DNA of 64,000 nucleotides from Erythrobacter sp047872805. GTDB taxonomy: Bacteria > Pseudomonadota > Alphaproteobacteria > Sphingomonadales > Sphingomonadaceae. The translations under genes and the position numbers were made by a program. The stretch lies in contig NZ_JBLQUK010000004.1 in the NCBI RefSeq assembly GCF_047872805.1, positions 143,618 through 207,617 on the forward strand, written 5' to 3'. This document shows positions 9,203-18,375 of this stretch, piece by piece. Position 1 is the stretch's first letter. Every line of letters starts with the position of its first letter. The notes under the pieces are model-generated. The model saw nothing but the letters and a program-made list of their open reading frames with translations. It did not search any database and was not told where the DNA came from.

Positions 9203-10156
9203 ATGGACAATCTGACACATAGCCTCGTCGGCGCGGTGCTGGGGCAGGCGGGGCTGAAGAAGAAGACCGGGCTCGCCATGCCTGCGCTGATCATCGGTGC
9301 GAACCTGCCCGATGTCGATGCAGCGTGCTTTTTCTGGCTCGAGGGGACCGAGCATCTGGGCTTCCGGCGCGGGATCACCCACGGTCCGCCCGCGATGGTG
9401 CTGTTGCCGCTGATACTGGCGGGGCTGCTGTGGGCGTTTGACCGGTGGCAGACGAAGCGCGGCAAGCTGCCTGAAGGGCGGCTTCCGGTGCATTTTGGGT
9501 GGCTTTATGCCCTCAGCTTTATCGGCTGCCTGAGCCACCCGGCGCTCGACTGGCTCAATGTCTACGGCATCCGCCTGCTGGAGCCGTTCTCCTCGCAATG
9601 GTTCTATGGCGACACGCTGTTCATCATCGACGTGTGGCTGTGGGCGCTACTGATCGTCAGCCTGTGGTGGTCGCGGCGGCGGGAGAAGCGCGGCGGGGAG
9701 TGGATGCGGCCCGCGCGGTTGGGGATTGTGGTAATGCTGGCCTATATCGGGGTGAATGGGGCGATCACGCATGGCCGTTTGGAATTGTGGGACGGGCCTG
9801 GTGCAATGCGGATTTCAATGCCGGTCCCGTTACTATTCTGGGAACGGGAGGTGGTGCGAGTTGGCCGGAATTGGCCGGACATGGCATCGGAAGCCGCGCA
9901 AATTCCTTATTTGCAGAGCGAAGGCCGTCCGCTCATCGATCCGAAGCTGCGTTGCGCAATGCCTGACCTCACTGAGGCACGCCGCACCAATTCCCAACTC
10001 GAAGCCTTCCTGTTCTGGTCGCGCGCGCCCTTTGCTGTGCGGGCTGATGATGGCTCGGTAATCCTCTACGACGCGCGCTTCTACGATCCGCGTGCGCGGG
10101 GGCGGTTCTCGGTCGCGCTGCCGGATGTGAAATGTGAGGAACTTGACAGCGACTGA
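9203..10156 (+). CDS. YdjM-type inner-membrane metal-dependent hydrolase
   Basis: The 317-residue protein opens with M-D-N-L-T-H-S-L-V-G-A, the typical start of the YdjM/LexA-regulated inner-membrane hydrolase family. Further conserved polar sites are N-L-P-D-V-D (33-38), R-G-I-T-H (near 54) and C-L-S-H-P-A-L-D-W, consistent with a metal site formed by His and Asp. Four to five hydrophobic segments occupy residues 70-190, and a soluble C-terminal part follows. The biochemical activity of the family is poorly known. It is divergent from the esterase gene (about 100 nt between starts) and its stop is 15 nt before the photolyase start. Confidence 0.82.
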   Translation: MDNLTHSLVGAVLGQAGLKKKTGLAMPALIIGANLPDVDAACFFWLEGTEHLGFRRGITHGPPAMVLLPLILAGLLWAFDRWQTKRGKLPEGRLPVHFGWLYALSFIGCLSHPALDWLNVYGIRLLEPFSSQWFYGDTLFIIDVWLWALLIVSLWWSRRREKRGGEWMRPARLGIVVMLAYIGVNGAITHGRLELWDGPGAMRISMPVPLLFWEREVVRVGRNWPDMASEAAQIPYLQSEGRPLIDPKLRCAMPDLTEARRTNSQLEAFLFWSRAPFAVRADDGSVILYDARFYDPRARGRFSVALPDVKCEELDSD

Positions 10157-10171
10157 CGCGCTTTGGCCCAC

Positions 10172-11566
10172 ATGAGTGACATTCAAATCGTCTGGCTGCG
10201 GCGCGATCTGCGCATGGCGGACAATCCCGCGCTCTATCACGCGGCCAAGGCTGGCCCGGTGATTGCGGTCTATGTGCTGGATGATGATCGCGCCAGCACC
10301 CATGCCTATGGCGGCGCGTCACGCTGGTGGCTGCATCACTCGCTTGAGAGCCTGCAGGCGAGTTTTGCAAAACGACACGCGACAATCGTGCTGCGCCGGG
10401 GCGATGCGGTGGAGGAATTGCTCAAGATCGCGCAGGAAACCGGGGCGCAGACGATCCACGCCAATCGCCATTACGAACCATGGTGGCGCAATGCCGAAAA
10501 GGCGCTGGGCGAGAAGATCGAGCTCAAACGCTATGAAGATGCCAATTTCCTCACCGTGATGGGTTCGATCCAGACGGGGACGGGCGGGCAGTACAAAATC
10601 TACACCCCCTTCAGCCGCGCCGTGCGCGCGCAATTCCCGCCGCGCGATGAATTGCCCGAGCCCGAGACGCTTTCATCGCCCGATAGCTTCCCCGCCAGTG
10701 ACGATCTGGAGGATTGGAACCTGCTCCCGACGAGGCCCGATTGGGCAGGGGGGATGCGGGAATTCTGGCAGGTGGGAGAGGCCGCCGCGCAGGATCGGCT
10801 CGATTGGTGGGGCGATCATGTCGATGAGTATGACGACAAGCGGAATCTGCCCAGCGTGGACAAGACATCGCAGATTTCGCCGCATCTGCATTTTGGCGAG
10901 ATTTCACCTGTGCAGATCTGGCACCGCTTCAAACACAAACGCTCGGATGGTTGGCGAACCTTTGAAAGCGAGCTTATCTGGCGCGACTATGCGCAGAACA
11001 CCATCGCCCAGTTCCCGCTCTATGCGCGCAACAATTACCGCGAGGATTTCGACCAGATCGAATGGCGCGATCCCAACACCGATGCAAAGGCCGCGCGCGA
11101 TCTGAAGGCGTGGCAGCAGGGGCGCACCGGATACCCGATCGTCGATGCCGGGATGCGGCAATTGTGGCAGACCGGGTGGATGCATAACCGCGTTCGGATG
11201 ATCACCGCGAGCTTTCTGATCAAACATCTGCTGATCGATTGGCGCGTGGGCGAACAATGGTTCTGGGATACGCTGGTCGATGCCGATTACGCCAGCAATG
11301 CGACCAACTGGCAATGGACCGCCGGGACGGGGGTGGACAGCAACATGTTCGTCCGGATCATGGCCCCGCTGTCGCAATCGGAGAAGTTCGACGCCGCCCG
11401 ATACATCCGCACCTATGTGCCAGAATTGGCGCATCTGGATGAACCCTACATCCACGATCCCGAAGAATTTGGCCGCTTGCCCAAGGCTTACCCGGCCAAG
11501 ATCATCGGCCACAAACAGGCGCGCGAACGGGCGCTGGCGGCTTACAAGGCGATAAAGGCGCAATAG
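10172..11566 (+). CDS. phrB: Deoxyribodipyrimidine photolyase (class I cryptochrome/photolyase family)
   Basis: This 464-residue flavoprotein should repair cyclobutane pyrimidine dimers using blue light. The N-terminal antenna domain starts I-V-W-L-R-R-D-L-R. The FAD-binding helical domain shows W-R-D-Y, T-G-Y-P-I-V-D-A-G-M-R-Q-L, the W-M-H-N-R-V-R-M stretch and the D-Y-A-S-N-A-T-N-W-Q-W-T-A-G-T-G block with N-M-F-V-R-I. Antenna chromophore type cannot be assigned by eye. ATG 10172 is chosen over an in-frame TTG at 10163. It lies 15 nt behind the YdjM-type gene. Confidence 0.94.
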   Translation: MSDIQIVWLRRDLRMADNPALYHAAKAGPVIAVYVLDDDRASTHAYGGASRWWLHHSLESLQASFAKRHATIVLRRGDAVEELLKIAQETGAQTIHANRHYEPWWRNAEKALGEKIELKRYEDANFLTVMGSIQTGTGGQYKIYTPFSRAVRAQFPPRDELPEPETLSSPDSFPASDDLEDWNLLPTRPDWAGGMREFWQVGEAAAQDRLDWWGDHVDEYDDKRNLPSVDKTSQISPHLHFGEISPVQIWHRFKHKRSDGWRTFESELIWRDYAQNTIAQFPLYARNNYREDFDQIEWRDPNTDAKAARDLKAWQQGRTGYPIVDAGMRQLWQTGWMHNRVRMITASFLIKHLLIDWRVGEQWFWDTLVDADYASNATNWQWTAGTGVDSNMFVRIMAPLSQSEKFDAARYIRTYVPELAHLDEPYIHDPEEFGRLPKAYPAKIIGHKQARERALAAYKAIKAQ

Positions 11567-11636
11567 GCGGGAAAAGCGTGCCGCGCCGCGCGCATGTCCC
11601 TTGCGGCCAGACAATCGCCGCGACTATGAGACCGGC

Positions 11637-12908
11637 ATGACCGCGCAGGGGATCAAGCAGCAGATGGGGCCTGAGCCACGCGGAGAGCGTTTGCTCAGTT
11701 CGGGCAAAAGGTTTGCCGCAAGGCCGGGGCTGATCGCGCGGCTGATTGCGCCGGGATTTCGCAAGGTCTTGGACCGGGTCGATGCGGGGCTCGAAACCGG
11801 ATCGCTGTTTGCGCATCTGCCCGACGGGACCACACGGTTGCTGGGCGGGCGAGCGCCAGGGTTCGACGTGGTGGTGCAGCTCAAAGACTGGCGCGCGCTG
11901 CTACGGCTGGCGACCGGCGGCGCGATTGGCTGGTTCCAGGCCTACGAAGCGGGTGAGTGGGAGGCCGATGACCACGCCGTGTTGTTCGCGCTGTTTTCCG
12001 CCAATGTTCGCACTTTGGGGGACACGGCGCGCAGTTCCGGCCCGTTCAAATGGGCGGCGCGGATGGCCCACCGGCTGAACCGCAACGACAAGAGCGGGGC
12101 GCTGCGCAATATCTCGGCGCATTACGATCTAGGCAATGATTTCTACGCCGCATGGCTGGATGACAGCATGACCTATTCGAGCGCGATTGGCCTGTCCGAA
12201 GCCGGACCCGGTGACGGGTTGGAGGCAGCGCAGCAGCGCAAGCTTGAAGCTCTGACCAAGCGGCTAGGAGCGCCGGAGAGCGTGCTTGAAATCGGCTGCG
12301 GCTGGGGCTCGCTGGCCGAATATCTCGCAGGCGAAGGCGCACGGGTCACTGCGATCAGCCTCTCGGATGAACAATTGGCATGGGCGCGGGCGCATACCTC
12401 ACCGGAAATCGACTATCGCTGCCTCGATTACCGCGATGTCACCGGCACTTATGATGCCATCGTCAGCGCTGAAATGGCTGAGGCGTTGGGCCGCGAATAT
12501 TGGGGCGCGTTCATGGACGCCATTGCGCGGGGTCTGAAACCCGGCGGGCGCGCGGCGATCCAGTATATCTCCATGGCGGAAGACATATTCGAAACCTACG
12601 CCGCGACGGTCGATTTCATTCAGGCCTATGTCTTTCCCGGCGGGCTGTTGATCAAGACATCCGAATTTCGCGCTCTGGCAGAGGAACGCGGGCTGAAGTG
12701 GCAGGACCAGAGCGATTTCGGGCGCGATTATGCCGAAACGCTGGCAATCTGGCACCGGCGGTTTGACCGCGCGGTGGCAGAGGGGCGGCTGCCTGCGGGC
12801 TTTGATGACCGCTTTGTGCGGCTGTGGCGGTTCTACCTTACCTATTGCGAAGGCGGATTTCGCGCTGGCAATATCGACGTGCATCAGGTTACGCTGATCA
12901 AGCAATGA
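11637..12908 (+). CDS. Cyclopropane-fatty-acyl-phospholipid synthase family methyltransferase
   Basis: The protein (423 residues) has the CFA synthase layout: an N-terminal lipid-binding domain with the W-F-Q-A-Y-E-A-G-E-W segment, the H-Y-D-L-G-N-D-F-Y block with D-D-S-M-T-Y-S-S, and SAM motif I L-E-I-G-C-G-W-G-S near residue 219. CFA synthases methylenate unsaturated phospholipid acyl chains at the membrane surface. ATG 11637 is preferred; a TTG at 11601 is in frame, so the start is moderately certain. It is in the same direction as the photolyase 70 nt upstream and the serine hydrolase 19 nt downstream. Confidence 0.88.
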   Translation: MTAQGIKQQMGPEPRGERLLSSGKRFAARPGLIARLIAPGFRKVLDRVDAGLETGSLFAHLPDGTTRLLGGRAPGFDVVVQLKDWRALLRLATGGAIGWFQAYEAGEWEADDHAVLFALFSANVRTLGDTARSSGPFKWAARMAHRLNRNDKSGALRNISAHYDLGNDFYAAWLDDSMTYSSAIGLSEAGPGDGLEAAQQRKLEALTKRLGAPESVLEIGCGWGSLAEYLAGEGARVTAISLSDEQLAWARAHTSPEIDYRCLDYRDVTGTYDAIVSAEMAEALGREYWGAFMDAIARGLKPGGRAAIQYISMAEDIFETYAATVDFIQAYVFPGGLLIKTSEFRALAEERGLKWQDQSDFGRDYAETLAIWHRRFDRAVAEGRLPAGFDDRFVRLWRFYLTYCEGGFRAGNIDVHQVTLIKQ

Positions 12909-12927
12909 GAAAAGAGAGGGTGCGGCG

Positions 12928-14127
12928 ATGAAATTTACCACGCAGGCGTTGATGGGATTGGCTCTGCCGGGGGCACTGGTGCTGAGCGCATGCAGCTATG
13001 GCAGCGCTGCCGGACTGGAACAGCCGTCTGCGCCGCTCGCCGCAGTGGAGATGGTCCAGCCGCCGCAGCGCGATCCATCCGAATTGCAGGTGTTGTTCTG
13101 GAACGATGAGCAGCGCTCCGCCCGGTTCCGCGACATGGAAAGCTGGTTTGCCGGGCATGAAGTGCCCGCCGCCAGCACCCCGCGCGCTTTGGTAGAAGGT
13201 GAACCGCTGCCCGCGCCGCTCGCGCAGGAAATCCGTCAGGCGATGGCGCAAACCGGCGCTGCCGGGGTGATGGTTCACAAGGGCGGGACCGTCCGGTTTG
13301 AGGATTACGCGCTGGGCCTTACCGCCGATCAGCGCTGGACCAGTTTCTCGGTCGCCAAAAGCTTCACCTCGACCCTGCTTGGCGCGGCGGTGAAAGACGG
13401 GTTTATCGCCAGCCTTGATGATCCGGTGACCCAATATGTGCCGGGCCTCGCCGGGTCGGCCTATGACGGGGTGAGCGTCCGCCAGATCGCCACCATGACC
13501 AGCGGCGTCGCTTGGGATGAGGATTACACCGATCCCGGCAGCGACGTGGCGCAGATGAACCGTTTTGTCGTCGAATACGGCCCCGATGCCATCGTCGCCC
13601 AGATGCGCGAGTTGGAGCGTGAGGCCGAGCCGGGGACCAAATGGGTATACAAGACCGGGGAAACCAATCTGATCGGTCTGGTGGTCGAAAATGCGGTGGG
13701 GCTGCCGCTGGCCGAATATGCTCAGGAAAATATCGTTGAGCCTGCCGGGTTTGCAGGCGGGCTGTTCTGGATGGTTGATCCGCGCGGCGGCAATATCGGC
13801 GGTTGCTGCCTGTCGCTGACGCTGGGCGATTATACGCGGATGGGATTGTTCGCGCTCGAAGGCGGCGGCGACACTGTGCCCGAAGGCTGGTTCGCCGAAG
13901 CGGGCGATTCGCTGGTGGATTTCGGCACTTCAGGCTTTGGCTATGGCTATCAGTGGTGGACCTATCCCGGCGCATTCGGCGCGCAGGGGATTTTCGGTCA
14001 GTCGATCACCATCGTGCCATCGGAGGAACTGGTGCTGACCGTGGTCAGCAATTGGCCGACCGCCACCAGCGGCGAAAACCGCGCCATCTGGCAGGGCGTA
14101 GCGGCGAAGATTGCGGCGATTGATTAG
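12928..14127 (+). CDS. Lipoprotein serine hydrolase, class C beta-lactamase fold
   Basis: The 399-residue protein has a lipoprotein signal (lipobox L-S-A-C, Cys22) and a penicillin-binding/beta-lactamase-like domain. The catalytic S-V-A-K tetrad (Ser141, Lys144) is followed by F-T-S-T-L-L-G-A. The Tyr box is the W-V-Y-K-T-G-E-T-N region, and G-I-F-G-Q near residue 355 replaces the KTG triad, as in many esterase/peptidase members. Serine hydrolase activity in the periplasm is likely, but beta-lactam resistance is not implied. It starts 19 nt after the CFA synthase. Confidence 0.83.
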   Translation: MKFTTQALMGLALPGALVLSACSYGSAAGLEQPSAPLAAVEMVQPPQRDPSELQVLFWNDEQRSARFRDMESWFAGHEVPAASTPRALVEGEPLPAPLAQEIRQAMAQTGAAGVMVHKGGTVRFEDYALGLTADQRWTSFSVAKSFTSTLLGAAVKDGFIASLDDPVTQYVPGLAGSAYDGVSVRQIATMTSGVAWDEDYTDPGSDVAQMNRFVVEYGPDAIVAQMRELEREAEPGTKWVYKTGETNLIGLVVENAVGLPLAEYAQENIVEPAGFAGGLFWMVDPRGGNIGGCCLSLTLGDYTRMGLFALEGGGDTVPEGWFAEAGDSLVDFGTSGFGYGYQWWTYPGAFGAQGIFGQSITIVPSEELVLTVVSNWPTATSGENRAIWQGVAAKIAAID

Positions 14128-14157
14128 CGGCAGGCGGCAAACGCGCCAATGCCCAGA

Positions 14158-14502
14158 TCACATCGGGCGATAGACGCCGGTGTTGCTGTAGCGTTGCAGG
14201 ATATTGTCGTGCACGATCGGGCTCAGCAATTCTTCAAACGCGCAGCCGACGATGCAATTGTCCCACCAGATGACCTGAGCCTGGAGCGATTCGAGGCCGG
14301 GCAGGGTCAACCAGCACAGCTGGCCATCGTGCATGCGATTGATCGAGGCGGCGGAGAATCCCGAGATCGAAAGGTCGTGAACCACGCTCTGAAACGCGCG
14401 GCCACCCGACGCCCGCAAGGTTGCAGGGATGGTCAGCCGCGTGCGCGGTGAGCAGCGATCTTCCTGTGCTGCGAGTTTGTAACGGTCTGTTTCGGTCGGC
14501 AT
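14158..14502 (-). CDS. PilZ domain protein, probable c-di-GMP receptor
   Basis: The 114-residue protein is essentially a single PilZ domain. Both cyclic-di-GMP motifs are intact: RxxxR at residues 16-20 (R-C-S-P-R) and (D/N)xSxxG at 43-48 (D-L-S-I-S-G). The remaining beta-strands, including Q-A-Q-V-I-W-W-D and G-C-A-F-E-E, fit the barrel. There is no output domain, so it should act by binding a partner. It stands alone, convergent with the serine hydrolase gene (30 nt apart). Given the exopolysaccharide locus elsewhere in the window, control of motility or polysaccharide is plausible but not shown. Confidence 0.85.
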   Translation of the reverse strand: MPTETDRYKLAAQEDRCSPRTRLTIPATLRASGGRAFQSVVHDLSISGFSAASINRMHDGQLCWLTLPGLESLQAQVIWWDNCIVGCAFEELLSPIVHDNILQRYSNTGVYRPM

Positions 14503-14665
14503 TGCCTTGCAACCTTCTCCTGTCAGACGGCGATAGTCGTGTCAGCCATGGGATGGGAGCCATGGAATCGGGACGCCTTCCATCCACCACATTGGCTTTA
14601 CCGTTGATTGCAGGAAAAGGTTAACAAGCGCGTAAGTAGCCCGGATCGCTTTCGAAATGCTCCGG

Positions 14666-15379
14666 TCAATCCACCCTTTCGCGGTGACCAGTGGAGAAAT
14701 CTTCCGCGAGCAGTGCGATGATCCGCTCCGCGACGGATTCGGGCGGTTTCACGCTTTCGGGATTCTCGCCGGGATAGGCGCGGGCACGCATTGCGGTGCG
14801 GGTTGCGCCGGGGTCGATGATGGCGACCCGCAGCGGGCTCAATTTCTCAACCTCAGCGCCGTAGGTTTCGAGCAGGTTTTCAAACGCCGCCTTGGTCGAT
14901 CCATAGGCGCCCCAGAACGGGCGCGGAGCCGCGCCGACGCTGCTGGTCAACCCAATAATCCGTCCGGCCTCTGCGCGGCGCAGCAGCGGATCGAACGCCG
15001 CCAGCAAGGCCTGCGTTGCCACCACATTGGTCATGATCGCCTGATGAAACTGTTTCGGATCTATCTGCGAAAGCGGTGTGAGTTCCGGCAAATAGGCCGC
15101 TGAAACAACAAGAATATCCAGCGTATCCCAGCGTCCCGCAATCGCCGCAGCCAGGCGCGCAACCGCGTCCTGTTCGGTCAGATCAACCGGTGCAATGGTC
15201 GATGATCCGCCGATGGCGTGGATACGATCCTCAACCTCTTCGAGCGACTTTACCTTGCGCGCCACCAGAATGACATGCGCGCCCGCCTCGGCCAGCGCCA
15301 GTGCGGTCGCTGCGCCGATCCCCCGGCTCGCGCCGGTCACGAGAGCGGTGCGTCCTGCAAGCGGTTTGGTTTCGGTCAT
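14666..15379 (-). CDS. SDR-family oxidoreductase
   Basis: The 237-residue short-chain dehydrogenase has the nucleotide motif T-G-A-S-R-G-I-G (15-22). The active site is S-S-V-G near residue 147, with Y-G-S-T-K-A-A (YxxxK). The usual N-N-A-G is replaced by V-S-A-A near residue 92, which is atypical. NAD(P)H-dependent redox of an unknown substrate is inferred. Its ATG lies 3 nt after the purF stop, so it is co-transcribed with purF. Confidence 0.85.
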   Translation of the reverse strand: MTETKPLAGRTALVTGASRGIGAATALALAEAGAHVILVARKVKSLEEVEDRIHAIGGSSTIAPVDLTEQDAVARLAAAIAGRWDTLDILVVSAAYLPELTPLSQIDPKQFHQAIMTNVVATQALLAAFDPLLRRAEAGRIIGLTSSVGAAPRPFWGAYGSTKAAFENLLETYGAEVEKLSPLRVAIIDPGATRTAMRARAYPGENPESVKPPESVAERIIALLAEDFSTGHRERVD

Positions 15380-15382
15380 AGG

Positions 15383-16900
15383 TCAGGCAGCTCTGGAATC
15401 GGTGGGGGAACGGTCGGCAAAGGGCAATTCGTCCGACTTACGCTCGGTCTGCGCCAGATCGGTCAGCGAGGTCGGATAATCGCCGGTAAAACAGGCGTCG
15501 CAAAATTGCGGACAGGCGTTGTTGCGCCCCTTTGCCCCAACCGCGCGGTAGAGGCCGTCGATCGAGACAAAGGCGAGGCTGTCGGCCTTGATGAATTCGC
15601 GCATCGCGTCCAGTTCCATGCGCGCGGCGAGCAGTTTCGAACGTTCGGGCGTGTCGACCCCGTAAAAGCACGAATTCGCCGTCGGCGGGCTGGCGACGCG
15701 GAAATGCACTTCGCTCGCTCCGGCTTCGCGCATCATTTCGACGATTTTCAGGCTGGTGGTGCCGCGCACAATCGAATCGTCGATCAGCACGATCCGCTTG
15801 CCCGCCACAAGCGCGCGATTGGCGTTGTGTTTGCGTTTGACCCCGGCGTTGCGAGCGCTGTCGGATGGCTGGATAAAAGTGCGCCCGACATAATGCGAAC
15901 GGATAATTCCCAGCTCGAACGGGAGGCCCGATTGCTGCGCAAAACCGATGGCGGCGGGCACCCCGCTGTCGGGAACGGGCACGACCAGATCGACATCGCA
16001 GGGCGATTCGATGGCCAGTTCCTTGCCGATGGCCTTGCGCGCTTCGTAAACGCTGTGCCCGGCAAAGGTGCTGTCGGGACGGCTGAAATAGACATGTTCG
16101 AAAATGCACGGGCGCGCAGGGCGACTGCCAAACGGATGCAGACTTTTGATCTCCCCCGCGAAATCGACGAAGATAATCTCGCCCGGTTCCACCTCGCGGA
16201 TCAATTCCGCGCCGACGACATCAAACGCAACGCTTTCGCTGGCGAACAGCACCGCGTCGCCCATTCGCCCCATCACCAGCGGGCGAATCCCCAGCGGATC
16301 GCGGCAGGCGATCATCCCGGTCGGCGTCATCACGATCAGGGCATAGGCCCCTTCGACAAAGCGCAGCGCATCGATCAGCCGGTCGGCCACGGTGGGATAA
16401 CGCGAAGTGGCCACCAGATGGATGATGACTTCGGTGTCGGAGGTCGATTGAAAGATCGAACCCTTGCCGACCAGATCCTTGCGCAGCGACTGGGCGTTGG
16501 AAATATTGCCATTATGCGCAATCGCAAACCCGCCGCTCGCCAATTCGGCATAGAGCGGCTGAACATTGCGCAGGCCCGCGCCGCCGGTGGTGGAATAACG
16601 CACATGGCCCGCCGCCATCGTGCCGGGAAGTTCGGCGATCGCTTCGGGTGAAGAGAAGTTTTCCGCAACATGGCCAAGCCCGCGGCGCGAGATGAAATCG
16701 TGGCCATCGAAACTGGTGATGCCCGCCGCTTCCTGTCCGCGGTGTTGCAAGGCGTGCAGGCCCAGCGCGGTCGCAGCAGAGGCTTTCTCTGCATTGATCG
16801 CGCCGAACACGCCGCATTCTTCACGCAGCTTGTCGCCGTCTGCATCCATGAAAGGATGGGTCATATTGTCAGCAATAGATCGAATGTCGGTCTGTGCCAT
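15383..16900 (-). CDS. purF: Amidophosphoribosyltransferase
   Basis: PurF makes 5-phosphoribosylamine from PRPP and glutamine, the first committed step of purine synthesis. The N-terminal Ntn glutaminase nucleophile is Cys29 in E-E-C-G-V-F-G, so a 28-residue propeptide must be removed. The PRPP loop is V-L-I-D-D-S-I-V-R-G-T-T. Cysteines in R-P-C-I-F, N-S-C-F-Y-G and C-D-A-C-F-T-G-D-Y-P-T match the [4Fe-4S]-containing PurF class (Bacillus type). At 505 residues it is of normal length. It is divergent from the lol genes (236 nt between starts) and followed after 3 nt by the SDR. Confidence 0.97.
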   Translation of the reverse strand: MAQTDIRSIADNMTHPFMDADGDKLREECGVFGAINAEKASAATALGLHALQHRGQEAAGITSFDGHDFISRRGLGHVAENFSSPEAIAELPGTMAAGHVRYSTTGGAGLRNVQPLYAELASGGFAIAHNGNISNAQSLRKDLVGKGSIFQSTSDTEVIIHLVATSRYPTVADRLIDALRFVEGAYALIVMTPTGMIACRDPLGIRPLVMGRMGDAVLFASESVAFDVVGAELIREVEPGEIIFVDFAGEIKSLHPFGSRPARPCIFEHVYFSRPDSTFAGHSVYEARKAIGKELAIESPCDVDLVVPVPDSGVPAAIGFAQQSGLPFELGIIRSHYVGRTFIQPSDSARNAGVKRKHNANRALVAGKRIVLIDDSIVRGTTSLKIVEMMREAGASEVHFRVASPPTANSCFYGVDTPERSKLLAARMELDAMREFIKADSLAFVSIDGLYRAVGAKGRNNACPQFCDACFTGDYPTSLTDLAQTERKSDELPFADRSPTDSRAA

Positions 16901-17136
16901 CGTGAGTAAGTGTCCGCTGCTCTACCCCGGGCCGTGGGGCGCTCAATGGCGATGTTACGGATCAATTACAAGCGAAGATCGCCCGCCGACCCCCGGCTTT
17001 TTCATGACACCGATCTTACACCGGGAGTATTCCGGGGTGCCTTACGCACAGCGCGCTTATGCTTGTCCATTGTGCAGCGGCGACCACCGCCTTACAGCGC
17101 CGGTTCAGCTTTCCTTCGCCAACCAGCCGGGCAATC

Positions 17137-18375
17137 ATGCTAACTCCTTTCGAACGAATGATCGCCAAACGGTATTTGTGGCCGGGCAAGGGCGAGGCGT
17201 TTATCGCGCTGGTCGCCAGCATTTCTGTCGGCGTGGTGATGCTGTCGGTCGCCATGCTGGTGCTGGTGATGAGCGTCATGGGCGGGTTCCGTTCGGAAAT
17301 GCTTGAGAAATTCTCCGGGCTGAACGGCCATGCGATCATTCAGGCTTACGGCGGCGAACTCGACAATTGGGAAAGCGTTCTGCAGCAGGTCCGCGAAACC
17401 AAAGGGGTGACCAATGCCTCACCGCTGATCGAGCAGCCCTTGCTCGCCAGTTTCAATGGCCGCGCCAATGCGATCTTCGTGCGCGGCAACACTGCCGAGG
17501 ACATTGCCGATCTGGGTGACAAGGTGTTGATGGGTGACATCGCCAGCTTGCAACCCGACGCGGGCAGGGTGGCGATTGGATCGCGGCTGGCGGCGAATAT
17601 GGGCGTTCGGGTCGGGGATACGATCACCATCATCAATCCGCAGGGCCGCACCACGCCGTTTGGCACTTCGATTCGGCAAGTGGGTTATGAAGTCGGCGCG
17701 ATCTTCGAGATCGGGCTGTATGATTTCGACGAGACTTTCGTCATCATGCCGATGTCCGACGCGCAGACCTTGCTGTTGCTGGGCGACAAGATCGGACTGA
17801 TCGAGGTTACGGTCGATGATCCGGACAATGTCGGCGGAATCCTGGGTTCGGTTGAGCAATCGCTGACCGGGCGGGCGGTCATCGCCGATTGGAAAACGAT
17901 CAATTCGACCCTGTTCGAAGCCTTGGAGGTTGAGAGGGTGGCGATGTTCTTTGTGCTGTCTTTCATGGTTTTGGTGGCGTCGTTTAACATTCTGTCGAGC
18001 CTGGTGATGCTGGTCCGCGCCAAGACCCGCGACATTGCCATCATGCGCACGATGGGTGCGACAAGGCGCAGTCTGCTCAAGATTTTTGTGACCACCGGGA
18101 CCACCATCGGCGCGCTGGGCACGATCAGCGGGCTGATCCTGGGATTTGTGCTGCTGTATTTCCGCAATCCGATTGTCGAAGGCGTGGCGTTTGTCACCGG
18201 AGTGCAGATATGGGATCCGCAGGTGCGGTTTCTCACCAGCCTGCCGGTGCGGGTCGATCCGTGGGAAATTGCCGGGATCACATTGCTGGGGATCAGCTTA
18301 AGTTTTCTGGCGACGCTCTACCCGGCGATGAAGGCGTCGAACACCGATCCGGTGCAGGTGCTGCGTTATGAATGA
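17137..18375 (+). CDS. Lipoprotein-releasing ABC transporter permease (LolC/LolE family)
   Basis: The 412-residue inner-membrane protein has the four-helix Lol permease layout. One TM helix lies near residues 25-48 (V-A-S-I-S-V-G-V-V-M-L-S-V-A-M-L), followed by a large periplasmic domain (~50-270), then three TM helices (~275-305, 320-350, 375-400). With LolD it extracts outer-membrane lipoproteins from the inner membrane and passes them to LolA. ATG 17137 (M-L-T-P-F-E-R-M-I-A) fits the family start; the frame is open upstream. A single permease gene instead of a lolC plus lolE pair suggests a homodimeric LolF-like exporter, as is common in alphaproteobacteria. Confidence 0.92.
   Translation: MLTPFERMIAKRYLWPGKGEAFIALVASISVGVVMLSVAMLVLVMSVMGGFRSEMLEKFSGLNGHAIIQAYGGELDNWESVLQQVRETKGVTNASPLIEQPLLASFNGRANAIFVRGNTAEDIADLGDKVLMGDIASLQPDAGRVAIGSRLAANMGVRVGDTITIINPQGRTTPFGTSIRQVGYEVGAIFEIGLYDFDETFVIMPMSDAQTLLLLGDKIGLIEVTVDDPDNVGGILGSVEQSLTGRAVIADWKTINSTLFEALEVERVAMFFVLSFMVLVASFNILSSLVMLVRAKTRDIAIMRTMGATRRSLLKIFVTTGTTIGALGTISGLILGFVLLYFRNPIVEGVAFVTGVQIWDPQVRFLTSLPVRVDPWEIAGITLLGISLSFLATLYPAMKASNTDPVQVLRYE

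Noticed and set aside
15218..16651. 477-codon open frame antisense to purF
   Set aside because: PurF on the other strand has all catalytic motifs; the antisense translation has no recognisable domain or start context.
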